Below, in pieces: positions 6,915 through 15,296 of a stretch of DNA of 64,000 bases. Below the pieces are notes generated by a model. The model was not told the DNA's origin. It saw nothing but the letters and a program-made list of their open reading frames with translations, and did not search any database. The DNA is from Alloboseaceae bacterium BT-24-1 (GTDB lineage: Bacteria; Pseudomonadota; Alphaproteobacteria; Rhizobiales; Beijerinckiaceae): NCBI GenBank assembly GCA_025846845.1, contig JAOYTL010000015.1:62001-126000 (forward strand), read 5' to 3'. Numbering within the stretch: the first letter of the stretch is position 1; each line of letters opens with the position of its first letter. The position numbers were made by a program, and so were the translations under genes.

Positions 6915-9440
6915 TCAGGCCTTGGTCAGCGGAACTTTCGGCACGGTGCGCACGCTCCGCACCGCCTTGGGCGGCTCGACCGGAGCATCCGGCTTCGGGC
7001 CGCGCTTCGCGCCACCCGACCCGGCCACCTTGGCCTTGCCCGGCGTCTTACCAGGCCCCTTGGCCCGCGGCTTGCGCGTGCGCTTCTCGGCCGCGGCAGC
7101 GACATCCTTCTCCGGCTTGGGCTTGACCGGCCCGTCGGGGAATTCGAGGCCGAGCACCTTGATGCCGGTCTCGGACTGGATGACCACGACCTTGACCGCG
7201 CCGCCGTTCTTCAGCCGGCCGAACAGCACCTCGTCGGCAAGCGGCGTCTTGATGGTCTGCTGGATCAGTCGGGCCATCGGGCGGGCGCCCATCGCCTCGT
7301 CATAGCCGTTCTCGACCAGCCATTCGCGCGCCTCGTCCGAGAGCTCGATGGTGACGTTGCGGTCGGCGAGCTGCGCCTCGAGCTGCAACACGAACTTGTC
7401 GACGACGCGGGCGACCACGGTCTTCGGCAGGTGGCCGAAGGAGATCGTCGCGTCGAGCCGGTTGCGGAACTCCGGCGCGAACAGCTTGTTGATCGCGTCG
7501 GTGTCGTCGCCCTCGCGCTTGCTGCGGGTAAAGCCATAGGCGTTGCGCGCCATATCGGCCGCTCCGGCGTTGGTGGTCATAATCAGGATGACGTTCCTGA
7601 AATCGACCTGCTTGCCGTTGTTGTCGGTCAGCTTGCCGTGGTCCATGACCTGCAGGAGGATGTTGAACAGGTCGGGATGGGCCTTCTCGATCTCGTCGAG
7701 CAGCAGCACGCAGTGCGGATGCTGGTCGATCTGGTCGGTCAAGAGGCCGCCCTGGTCGAAGCCGACATAGCCGGGAGGCGCGCCGATCAGCCGCGAGACG
7801 GTGTGGCGCTCCATGTACTCCGACATGTCGAAGCGCACGAGCTCGACGCCGAGCGACAGCGAGAGCTGGCGCGCGACCTCGGTCTTGCCGACGCCGGTCG
7901 GGCCGGCGAAGAGGTAGCAGCCGATCGGCTTCTCGCCGTCGCGCAGGCCGGCGCGGGCGAGCTTGATCGAGGAGGACAACGCCTCGATCGCCTTCTCCTG
8001 GCCGTAGACCGTGCGCTTCAGCGTGGTCTCGAGATTGCGCAGCACCTCGGCATCGTCCTTGGAGACGGTCTTGGCCGGGATACGCGCCATCGTCGCGACC
8101 GCCGCCTCGATCTCCTTGACGCCGATCGTCTTCTTGCGCTTGGCCTCGGTCACCAGCATCTGCGAGGCGCCGGTCTCGTCGATCACGTCGATCGCCTTGT
8201 CCGGCAGCTTGCGGTCATGAATGTAGCGCGCCGAGAGCTCCACCGCCGCCTTGATGGCGTCGTTGGTGTAGCGCAGCTTGTGGAACTCCTCGAAATAGGG
8301 CTTCAGCCCCTTGAGGATCTCGATCGTATCCGGCACCGACGGCTCGTTGACGTCGATCTTCTGGAAGCGGCGCACCAGCGCCCGGTCCTTCTCGAAATAC
8401 TGGCGGTATTCCTTGTAGGTGGTCGAGCCGATGCAGCGCAGCCCGCCCGAGGCCAGCGCCGGCTTCAGCAGGTTCGAGGCGTCCATCGCCCCGCCGGAGG
8501 TCGCCCCGGCGCCGATCACCGTGTGGATCTCGTCGATGAACATGATCGCCTTGGGATGGGCCTCGATCTCCTTCATCACCTGCTTGAGGCGTTCCTCGAA
8601 ATCGCCGCGATAGCGCGTGCCGGCGAGCAGCGTGCCCATGTCGAGCGAGAAGACGGTCGCGTCCTCCAGCACCTCAGGCACCTCGCCCCGCACGATCTTG
8701 AGGGCAAGGCCCTCGGCGATCGCGGTTTTGCCGACGCCGGGCTCGCCGACCAGCAGCGGATTGTTCTTCTGCCGGCGGCACAGGATCTGGATCGTGCGCT
8801 GCACCTCGGCCTCGCGGCCGATCAGCGGATCGATGCGCCCGTCCCTCGCCTTGCGGTTGAGGTTGACGCAATAAGCGTCGAGCGCACTTTCCTTTTTCTT
8901 CTTGTCCTTGTCGGCGTCATTGCCGGAATCGGAGCGCTGCTCGCGCTGCTGCTCGGGCTCCTCCTCGGCGCCGCGCACCGGCCGGCTCTCGCCGGCGCCG
9001 GGGCGCTTAGCGATGCCGTGGCTGATATAGTTGACCGCGTCGTAACGGGTCATGTCCTGCTCCTGCAGGAAGTAGGCGGCGTGGCTCTCGCGCTCGGCGA
9101 ACATCGCGACGAGCACGTTGGCCCCGGTCACCTCCTCGCGGCCAGACGACTGGACATGGATCACCGCGCGCTGGATCACGCGCTGGAAGCCGGCGGTCGG
9201 CTTCGAATCGTCGCGTCCGTCGGTGACGAGATTGGTCAGCTCCGCGTCGATATAGTCGACGAGGTTGCGACGCAGCGTGTCGAGATCGACGCTGCAGGCG
9301 CGCATCACCGCGGCGGCGTCCTGGTCGTCGACCAGCGCCAGCAGCAGATGCTCCAGTGTCGCATATTCATGGTGGCGCTCATTGGCGAGCGCGAGGGCCC
9401 GGTGAAGCGCCTGTTCGAGGCTGCGCGAGAAGCTCGGCAA
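6915..9440 (-). CDS. clpA: ClpA, ATPase/unfoldase subunit of the ClpAP protease
   Basis: Two AAA+ modules that unfold substrates and feed them to ClpP. The Clp N-domain covers about 1-140, a charged linker (E-Q-Q-R-E-Q-R, D-K-K-K-K) follows, then Walker A G-E-P-G-V-G-K-T at about 232 and a second G-P-T-G-V-G-K-T in D2. I choose the TTG at 9440: it gives the canonical start M-P-S-F-S-R-S-L-E and has GGGAG 8 bases upstream; a TTG at 9455 would add five residues. The 841-residue product is longer than E. coli ClpA (758) because of a C-terminal Lys/Pro/Ala-rich tail of about 70 residues. clpS lies 43 bases upstream on the same strand. Confidence 0.95.
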   Translation of the reverse strand: MPSFSRSLEQALHRALALANERHHEYATLEHLLLALVDDQDAAAVMRACSVDLDTLRRNLVDYIDAELTNLVTDGRDDSKPTAGFQRVIQRAVIHVQSSGREEVTGANVLVAMFAERESHAAYFLQEQDMTRYDAVNYISHGIAKRPGAGESRPVRGAEEEPEQQREQRSDSGNDADKDKKKKESALDAYCVNLNRKARDGRIDPLIGREAEVQRTIQILCRRQKNNPLLVGEPGVGKTAIAEGLALKIVRGEVPEVLEDATVFSLDMGTLLAGTRYRGDFEERLKQVMKEIEAHPKAIMFIDEIHTVIGAGATSGGAMDASNLLKPALASGGLRCIGSTTYKEYRQYFEKDRALVRRFQKIDVNEPSVPDTIEILKGLKPYFEEFHKLRYTNDAIKAAVELSARYIHDRKLPDKAIDVIDETGASQMLVTEAKRKKTIGVKEIEAAVATMARIPAKTVSKDDAEVLRNLETTLKRTVYGQEKAIEALSSSIKLARAGLRDGEKPIGCYLFAGPTGVGKTEVARQLSLSLGVELVRFDMSEYMERHTVSRLIGAPPGYVGFDQGGLLTDQIDQHPHCVLLLDEIEKAHPDLFNILLQVMDHGKLTDNNGKQVDFRNVILIMTTNAGAADMARNAYGFTRSKREGDDTDAINKLFAPEFRNRLDATISFGHLPKTVVARVVDKFVLQLEAQLADRNVTIELSDEAREWLVENGYDEAMGARPMARLIQQTIKTPLADEVLFGRLKNGGAVKVVVIQSETGIKVLGLEFPDGPVKPKPEKDVAAAAEKRTRKPRAKGPGKTPGKAKVAGSGGAKRGPKPDAPVEPPKAVRSVRTVPKVPLTKA

Positions 9441-9483
9441 GGTCAGCGCTCCCAATCCAGTTTCGAGAGGATGATGTTCAAAG

Positions 9484-9933
9484 CTACTTTTTCTCCATCA
9501 CGCATTGCAGCGGATGCATATGCTTGCGGGCGAGGTCCATCACCAGGGTGACCTTGGTCTCCGCGACCTCGTAGGTGAAGACGCCGCATTCGCCGACGCC
9601 GTTCTGATGGACATGCATCATGATGCGCGTCGCCTCGGCCCGATCCTTGTTGAAGAACCGTTCCAGCACGTGCACCACGAACTCCATCGGGGTGTAATCA
9701 TCGTTGAGGATCAGCACGCGATAGAGGTTCGGCTTGCGCGTCCGGGTGCGGGTGAGCACGGCAGTGCCGGCGCGGTCGCCATCGGTGGGGGCCGAGGGCG
9801 AGCGCGGCTTCGACGCCAGCTGCGGCGCGTAGCCGGACGCGATCCCGCGCGGCGCGATGCCGGCTGGCAGGTCCTGATCGATCGGCGTGGTGGCTGCGTG
9901 GCTCAAGGTGTCCGTCCCGAAGGCTGACCTCAA
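9484..9933 (-). CDS. clpS: ClpS, N-end rule adaptor of ClpAP
   Basis: The ClpS core spans about residues 65-149, starting near P-N-L-Y-R-V-L-I-L-N-D-D-Y-T-P-M-E, with the N-D-D residues and the following helix that bind destabilising N-terminal residues. It delivers N-end rule substrates to ClpA, encoded just downstream. The N-terminal extension of about 60 residues is long and low-complexity. The start is uncertain: TTG codons at 9933 and 9906 are both in frame, and no ATG precedes the core. The extension in this protein engages the ClpA pore in other bacteria. Operon with clpA. Confidence 0.9.
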   Translation of the reverse strand: MRSAFGTDTLSHAATTPIDQDLPAGIAPRGIASGYAPQLASKPRSPSAPTDGDRAGTAVLTRTRTRKPNLYRVLILNDDYTPMEFVVHVLERFFNKDRAEATRIMMHVHQNGVGECGVFTYEVAETKVTLVMDLARKHMHPLQCVMEKK

Positions 9934-10071
9934 GATAGTGCTTCGCTCACGAATTTACAGACGTCGCCACGGCTCCGCCAGCCCGTTGCGACCGCAGGTC
10001 ACAAAGAAGTGCCGCCGCAAGCCCTGTGAGAGCCCGCCAGCGGGACGATCGAGGTGGATTTCCGTGCGGCG

Positions 10072-11157
10072 TCAGGTGCGCCAGCGCAGCCGTTCCGGCG
10101 CGAGCGTGTTGCTGAAGGCCTTTCCTTCATGGCGGGCGGCGGCATAGTCGCGCTTCAGGCGGAAATACCATTGCCCCAGCCGGTCGGCCTGCCCGAGCAG
10201 CAGCATGGTCGGCTTGCGCTCCAGACCCTGCTGGGCCAGCTCGAGAATCCGCTGGTCCTGCCGCAGGAAGGCGCGTCCTGCCCATCCGATCAGCGGCGCG
10301 AGCGGCATGAGCTGCGGCAGGTCGGAGAGCAGCACATTGGTGAGCAGCGTCCGGCGCGCATCGATCGGCGTGGCGAAGGTCGCGTTGACGATCGAGCGCT
10401 CGCCCATGCGGATGCGCTCGATCCGCTGGCCCGGCAGCAGGAAGTCGACCTCGGTCTGCGGCCGGCCGAGCAGGCGGTAGCCGCGCGAATTCGCCGCCGC
10501 CTTGTGCGCCTTCATCCGGAAGCCGAAGGGAAGCGGCTCGAAGTCCTTGACCTTCTCCCGTGCCGTTGCCGTCGGCCGCCACCACCAGGAGTTATGGACA
10601 TAGCCGACATGGCCGGGGTCGATCAGGCTGAGCACGCACAGGTCATAGGACGCCTCGACCAGGACCGAGACGGCAACCCGGCAGCGAGTCGCGCCCGCCA
10701 GGGTCAGCGCCGGGACCGGCGGCGCATCGGCCGGCTTGGCGCCCAGATAGAGCCAGACGATGCCGTCGCTCTCGCGGACCGGGAATTCACCAACCTTGAC
10801 CTGGCCGGGATCGGTGACGTCGCCGTCGACCAGCGTCGGCATCGCCTGGCAGCGGCCATCGGCGCCGAAGCGCCAGCCATGGAAGGGACAGGTGATCGCG
10901 CTGCCGTCGAACTGACCTTCCGACAGCGGCGCCCCGCGATGCGGACAGCGATCACGCAACGCAAAGAGCCGGCCGGCCTTGGTGCGACCGATCACGATCT
11001 GATCGCCGAGGACTGTCACGCTCGCCATCGCGCCCGGCGCCAGGCTGCCGGCGCTTCGGGCACAGTACCAGGCTTCCCGGGGCGGCTCGCGAAACTCGTT
11101 CGCCGGAGGCGCTTCTGCAGAGGTCCGTGCGTCTACGGTCGTCGTCGAACTGCTCAT
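10072..11157 (-). CDS. Rieske [2Fe-2S] aromatic ring-hydroxylating / O-demethylase type oxygenase, alpha subunit
   Basis: A 361-residue terminal oxygenase. The Rieske cluster ligands are C71-P-H73 and C90-P-F-H93. The mononuclear iron site is suggested by S-L-I-D-P-G-H-V-G-Y-V-H-N, as in vanillate demethylase VanA-type and related single-component oxygenases. The start at 11157 gives M-S-S-S-T-T-T; residues further upstream look non-coding. No reductase or ferredoxin gene is adjacent, so electrons must come from elsewhere. The substrate cannot be called. It is a lone gene between clpS and the phasin terminator. Confidence 0.87.
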   Translation of the reverse strand: MSSSTTTVDARTSAEAPPANEFREPPREAWYCARSAGSLAPGAMASVTVLGDQIVIGRTKAGRLFALRDRCPHRGAPLSEGQFDGSAITCPFHGWRFGADGRCQAMPTLVDGDVTDPGQVKVGEFPVRESDGIVWLYLGAKPADAPPVPALTLAGATRCRVAVSVLVEASYDLCVLSLIDPGHVGYVHNSWWWRPTATAREKVKDFEPLPFGFRMKAHKAAANSRGYRLLGRPQTEVDFLLPGQRIERIRMGERSIVNATFATPIDARRTLLTNVLLSDLPQLMPLAPLIGWAGRAFLRQDQRILELAQQGLERKPTMLLLGQADRLGQWYFRLKRDYAAARHEGKAFSNTLAPERLRWRT

Positions 11158-11279
11158 TGCAGCATCTGGCTCCAGCCTTCGCCGCCTGTGGGCTGCGACT
11201 GCTGCAAGCAGCCGCTCGCCAGTTGCAAGAGCATTGCCGGGAAGCTCGTTCAGCCTGGAACACGGGTACAAACGCAAAG

Positions 11280-11301
11280 AAGCCCGGCCAGGGCCGGGCT
11301 T
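11280..11301 (-). terminator. Terminator after the phasin gene
   Basis: Inverted repeat AAGCCCGGCC / GGCCGGGCTT (about 9 usable bp, tight loop) 55 bases past the phasin stop. On the minus strand it is followed by CTTTG; on the other side by TTATT. Probably the end of the phasin transcript. Confidence 0.7.
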
Positions 11302-11356
11302 ATTAAACTCGTGTCGCGATCAGCTGCGACCGACCGAAGTCAGCCGCTTGCCGAAA

Positions 11357-11701
11357 TCACTTGGCGGCGGTCGGGACGGCCTTGGCGACGATGCCTTCGA
11401 ACGGCTTGTAGGCGTCCTTGGCGATCGCGGCATAGAGCTCGCCGATCTTGGTGACCTGGGCGACATAGCCCTCGAAAGCGGTCTTGACGTAGTCCGACTG
11501 GATCTCGATCGCCTTGTCGAGCGTCTTGACGCCGGACAGCTTCTCGATCGTGGCCGTGCCGGCCTCGAAGGACTTCTTGGCATAGTCGGTGGCCTCGACG
11601 GCGAGCGCCTGCACGCCCTTCGAGGTGGCGCCGAACGCCTTCAGGGCCGCATCGACGTTCTCTTTGGAAGCCTTCTGGATGGTCTCGAACTGCTGGATCA
11701 T
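11357..11701 (-). CDS. Phasin family protein (polyhydroxyalkanoate granule-associated)
   Basis: A 114-residue, fully helical, Ala/Lys-rich amphipathic protein of the Phasin_2 type. Phasins coat polyhydroxyalkanoate granules and control their number and size. No Cys, no signal peptide, and a heptad-like distribution of Ala and aliphatic residues across about 1-100. The RBS on the minus strand is GGAGG, 6-9 bases before the ATG. It is transcribed alone, between a strong hairpin terminator and a 327-base upstream region with a TGC/GCA dyad that could bind the PHA regulator PhaR. No PHA synthase in the window. Confidence 0.88.
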   Translation of the reverse strand: MIQQFETIQKASKENVDAALKAFGATSKGVQALAVEATDYAKKSFEAGTATIEKLSGVKTLDKAIEIQSDYVKTAFEGYVAQVTKIGELYAAIAKDAYKPFEGIVAKAVPTAAK

Positions 11702-12028
11702 CGTTTCCTCCGACGCTCGCGGGCGCCGCCTCTGCTGACGAGCCGAAATGGCCCGGGTTCCGTGCCCCCAAGGTCAGATGAAGAGATCCATCACCGGGGC
11801 GCTTTCTGATATTGTGCACCGCAACATAAAAGTCAAGCTCGCGCTGCGTTGCACCAAACGCAGAGCCCCCCAGCGTGCATCGGCGACGGTTTGCAACCGG
11901 ACAGATTCAATGCGGACTTTTGGCGCTTAACTCCTCCGTAACCGCATCGACCTAACCTCCTCTCCTGTGTCCTTCGCGCCACGCTGCAAAGCCTGCGACG
12001 GACGGGTGGGTGAGTTGAGGCGAGTTGC
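11702..12028. other. Divergent regulatory gap between phasin and carboxypeptidase genes
   Basis: No gene is seen in these 327 bases. It is AT-richer than its surroundings from about 11800 to 11950 and holds the divergent promoters. The only distinct element is the dyad at 11812-11826. Confidence 0.6.
11812..11826 (-). promoter_or_regulatory. Candidate PhaR-like operator of the phasin gene
   Basis: TTGTGCACCGCAACA is an imperfect dyad (TTGYGC, 3-base centre, GCRACA) in front of the phasin gene. PhaR repressors of polyhydroxyalkanoate genes bind TGC...GCA sites in phasin promoters of Paracoccus and relatives. The sequence is seen; the assignment to PhaR is inference. Confidence 0.4.
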
Positions 12029-13717
12029 ATGGCTTTTGGTTGCGTTGGTTCCCGGCGCGGGCGCTGGCTCGCGTTCATCGGGCTGGTGAGTGTTGCTGCC
12101 GTTGCGCTGACTGCGACGGTCTCGCCCGCAGAGGCGGCCCGCAAGAAGCGGCGCCATGTCTCGGGCGGTTACGCCCCGCCCTATGCGGCAATGGTGGTCG
12201 ACGCCAAGACCGGCCGCACCCTGCACGCCGTCAACGAGGATGCACCGCGCATCCCGGCCTCGCTCACCAAGGTCATGACGCTCTACATGCTCTTCGAGCA
12301 GATGGAGCGCGGCCGCTTCACCATGAACTCCGAGCTCAAGGTCTCGTCCTACGCCGCCTCGCAGCCGCCGACCAAGCTCGGCCTGCGCGCCGGCTCGACC
12401 ATCGAGGTCGAGGACGCGATCAAGAGCATGATCACCCTGTCGGCCAACGACTCTTCCGTCGTGGTCGCCGAGGCGATCGCCGGCTCGGAAGACGCCTTCG
12501 CCGAGCAGATGACGCGCAAGGCGCGCTCGCTGGGCATGGACTCGACGCGCTTCTACAATCCGCACGGCCTGCCGAATTCGCCGCCGAACATCACCACGGC
12601 GCGCGACCTGACGATCCTGGCGCGGGCGATCCAGGAGCGTTTTCCGCGCTACTTCCCGCTCTTCCAGATGCGCTCCTTCCAGTACGGTGCCCGCACCATC
12701 CGCGGGCATAATCGCCTGCTCGGCCGCATCGAGGGCGTCGACGGCATCAAGACCGGCTACACCCGCGCCTCCGGCTTCAACCTGATGACTTCGGCCAGGA
12801 CCGAAGGCCGTCAGATCGTCTCGATCGTGCTTGGCGGCCGCTCCGGCGCCGCGCGCGACAAGATCATGGCCGACCTCGTCCTCGCCAGCCTGCCGCGCGC
12901 CAGCACCGGCGGCCGCAGCGCCCCGATGATCGCCGAGGCGTCAGAGCCGCAGCAGGAGCGCTACCGCGCTCCGGCGCCTGCGCCCGAGCCGCCGGCTCGC
13001 CCGGCCGTCATCGCCCAGGCGCCCGAGCCCGTCCCGGCCCCCGCGCCGATCCCGGTGCCGCGTCCGCGCGCCGAGCCGGAAGTGCCGGCCGCCGCCCGCG
13101 CCTACGCCGCAACCACGACGACCGCACAGATCGCCCCGCCGCGCGCGCTCAGCGGCAGCGCCCAGGCGCTCGCTCTCTCCAATATGCGCCCGGTCGCCGC
13201 GACCACGACGCCGTCGGCCATGCGCTGGTCGATCGGCGCCCCGCCGGCCGAGGGCAAGGTCCTGCGTCCGCCGGCGAATGTCGACGTCACCTCCTCGATC
13301 GCGAAGGTCGCCGAGCCGGCGGCCAAGGATGAGGTCCAGGCCATGCCGAAGAAGCTCGAGGCCCGCCTGCCCGAGCCGGCGCCGCTGCCGGTCAAGGTCG
13401 CGCAGGTCGCTGCCAAGGTACCCGAAAGCAAGGCACCCGAGAGCAAGCCGGCCGAGAAAGCCGTCATCGCCTCGAAATGGCTGATCCAGCTCGGCGCCAC
13501 CGACGACGAGGCCAAGGCCAAGGACATCCTGGCCCGGGCCCGCGCCAAGGCCTCCGGCTCGCTCGCCGACGCCTCCGGCTTCACCGAAAAGGTCGAGAAG
13601 GGTGGTGCCACGCTGTTCCGCGCCCGCTTCGCCGGCTTCGAGGAGTCCAAGGACGCCGAGAAGGCCTGCGCCCAGCTCAAGCGCGGCGGCTTCGCCTGCT
13701 TCGCGACCCGCAGCTGA
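12029..13717 (+). CDS. D-alanyl-D-alanine carboxypeptidase (PBP5/DacA type) with C-terminal SPOR domain
   Basis: A 562-residue periplasmic penicillin-binding protein. N-terminal signal anchor about 13-36 (A-E-A-A-R-K). Peptidase S11 domain about 50-290 with all three active-site motifs: S78-L-T-K81, S138-A-N140 and K241-T-G243. A Pro/Ala-rich linker of about 190 residues follows, then a SPOR domain (about 485-562, starting K-W-L-I-Q-L-G-A) that binds denuded septal glycan. The enzyme trims pentapeptide stems; the SPOR domain should send it to the division site. The typical PBP5 membrane-anchoring tail is replaced by the linker and SPOR domain. Single-gene transcript. Confidence 0.93.
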   Translation: MAFGCVGSRRGRWLAFIGLVSVAAVALTATVSPAEAARKKRRHVSGGYAPPYAAMVVDAKTGRTLHAVNEDAPRIPASLTKVMTLYMLFEQMERGRFTMNSELKVSSYAASQPPTKLGLRAGSTIEVEDAIKSMITLSANDSSVVVAEAIAGSEDAFAEQMTRKARSLGMDSTRFYNPHGLPNSPPNITTARDLTILARAIQERFPRYFPLFQMRSFQYGARTIRGHNRLLGRIEGVDGIKTGYTRASGFNLMTSARTEGRQIVSIVLGGRSGAARDKIMADLVLASLPRASTGGRSAPMIAEASEPQQERYRAPAPAPEPPARPAVIAQAPEPVPAPAPIPVPRPRAEPEVPAAARAYAATTTTAQIAPPRALSGSAQALALSNMRPVAATTTPSAMRWSIGAPPAEGKVLRPPANVDVTSSIAKVAEPAAKDEVQAMPKKLEARLPEPAPLPVKVAQVAAKVPESKAPESKPAEKAVIASKWLIQLGATDDEAKAKDILARARAKASGSLADASGFTEKVEKGGATLFRARFAGFEESKDAEKACAQLKRGGFACFATRS

Positions 13718-13734
13718 CCCGTCAGGAAAGGAGA

Positions 13735-14463
13735 TCAGCCATGCTTTTTCAGCAAGGTATCCTTGGCCTGGTTGACCCGAACGGCAAGCCCGCTGGTGCC
13801 GCCGGCATCCGGATGGATCCGCTTCATCAGCCCCCGATGGGCCTCGCGGATCGCCTCCTGGCTCGCCCCCGGCTGAAGCCCCAGGATCTCGTAGGCCTCC
13901 TCGTCCGTCATCGCGCCCGTGCGCGCCGGGCTGCGCTGCCCCGCGTCGCGGTGACCATCAGCGTCTTCACGCCAGCCGGGCGCCCGGCGGTCGAGATATG
14001 CCTCTAGCAGGCGCGCCCCGTCGGGATCCCCGGCGAGGCATTCGCGCAGCAGCGCGCTGAGCTCGGCGGGCGTCAGCTCGTCGAGATCGCGGCCGGCGAA
14101 GGCGCCGGCCAGAACCTTGCCCTTGATGCCGCCGCTGTCATGGTCGAGCTCCATGTCGAGCATCGCCGATGCGACCTTGGAGCGGCCGGCCGAACCGCCG
14201 GTCCCGCCCCAATCCCTCGCCCATTCCGGCATCTTGAGCCCGCCCGGACCATAGGCGCTCCAGCCGAGCAGCCAGGCTCCGAGCCCACCGAGGAAGATCG
14301 CCATGTCGGCCCGGCCGCGCAGCATCAGCAGCGCCGCGACGCCGAGCGAGAGCGTGCCACCGACGACCTTGCCGAACCTGACAAGCTTCTTCGGATCGGC
14401 CCCGGCGAATAACTTGGCCACCCACCAGATCAGGATCAGCGTGGCGACGCCATAAAGCAGCAT
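13735..14463 (-). CDS. Membrane-anchored J-domain (DnaJ-like) protein
   Basis: A 242-residue protein with hydrophobic segments at about 1-20 and 35-70, a Gly-rich middle, and a C-terminal J domain (about 184-242) containing H-P-D at 217-219, the motif that stimulates DnaK ATPase. It resembles DjlA/Tim14-like anchored J proteins, with the J domain in the cytosol. The ATG at 14463 overlaps the stop of the vWA gene by one base (TGATG), so the two are coupled. Frames that run on upstream of 14463 are antisense or shifted readings of the vWA gene, not a longer protein. Confidence 0.85.
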   Translation of the reverse strand: MLLYGVATLILIWWVAKLFAGADPKKLVRFGKVVGGTLSLGVAALLMLRGRADMAIFLGGLGAWLLGWSAYGPGGLKMPEWARDWGGTGGSAGRSKVASAMLDMELDHDSGGIKGKVLAGAFAGRDLDELTPAELSALLRECLAGDPDGARLLEAYLDRRAPGWREDADGHRDAGQRSPARTGAMTDEEAYEILGLQPGASQEAIREAHRGLMKRIHPDAGGTSGLAVRVNQAKDTLLKKHG

Positions 14464-15212
14464 CACGGCTTGCGGCCCTCCATTGCCGTGAGCAATCTCT
14501 GCGCCGCAGCATTCTGCCCGGCGAGCCTCAGCAACGCCTCGCGCCCGCCGCTGGCATAGGCCGCGGCTCCCCGCAGCAGCTCGAGCAGCGAGTTCGGCGC
14601 ATTGACGTCGAAGCGGGCATGGGCGCCGCCGGTCAGGCGCGCGATCTCGGCGAAGGCCGCGCTGGCATCCGGATCGCCCCCCTCCTGAAACACGAAGCCC
14701 TTGATGCCGCGCAGGCCGAGCTCGCCGGCGAGCGCGCAGAGCCGGTCGACATCCTCCTCCATCGCATCGCCGACATAGACGAAGGCGCGGATCGGCACCC
14801 GCCGTTCCTCGTCGCGGACATGCTTGAGCACGCGAGAAATCTGCGTCTGCCCGCCGCGGCAATCGATCTTGTTCATCAGCCCGGTCAGGCGCTGCGGTTC
14901 GCCGAGCCAGCCGGAGGCGCGGCACTCGTCGAAGCCGCGGAAATAGATGAGCTGCACCGCGAGCCCGCCGGTTTTGGCGGCGACCTCGAACATCTGCCCC
15001 TGCAGCGAGCAGGCGAGATCCCAGCTCGGCTGCCGGCTCATCGTCGCGTCGAGCGCGAAGACGAGCCGTCCCGCTTGCCCGGTCGCGAGCGGGGCGAGTT
15101 GCTTCGCCGCAGCGACGAAACGGTCGATCTCACCAGGCTTCGAGCGCGCAGCACTCTCGGCCGGGCGCGTCTCGCCCGCCTTGCCCACCGCCTTGCCGTC
15201 TTCGCGCGTCAT
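14463..15212 (-). CDS. vWA domain protein coupled to a J-domain protein
   Basis: A 249-residue cytosolic protein with a von Willebrand factor A fold. The metal site (MIDAS) looks complete: D55-A-T57-M-S59, T123 in G-G-Q-T-Q, and D149 in V-Y-V-G-D. The N-terminal 30 residues are charged and probably disordered. It should bind a protein partner through Mg-dependent MIDAS contacts. It is translationally coupled to the membrane J-domain gene (TGATG junction), implying a joint role in protein handling at the membrane, but no published function is known to me. Divergent from panC with 84 bases between starts. Confidence 0.8.
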   Translation of the reverse strand: MTREDGKAVGKAGETRPAESAARSKPGEIDRFVAAAKQLAPLATGQAGRLVFALDATMSRQPSWDLACSLQGQMFEVAAKTGGLAVQLIYFRGFDECRASGWLGEPQRLTGLMNKIDCRGGQTQISRVLKHVRDEERRVPIRAFVYVGDAMEEDVDRLCALAGELGLRGIKGFVFQEGGDPDASAAFAEIARLTGGAHARFDVNAPNSLLELLRGAAAYASGGREALLRLAGQNAAAQRLLTAMEGRKP

Positions 15213-15296
15213 GCCGTCCGCCGGGATTCGCTCATGCCAGAGATATTGGCCGCGCCGCCAGCATTTGCTACCCGTCGAGCGGGTTGGAGGAGCGCT

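Noticed and set aside
6780..9551. A 923-codon open frame antisense to clpA
   Set aside because: It is a high-GC shadow of the clpA codons; the protein has no recognisable domain and matches the reverse of a well-supported gene.
14464..14925. Upstream extension of the J-domain frame
   Set aside because: It is a shifted reading of the vWA gene; the J-domain gene starts at 14463.
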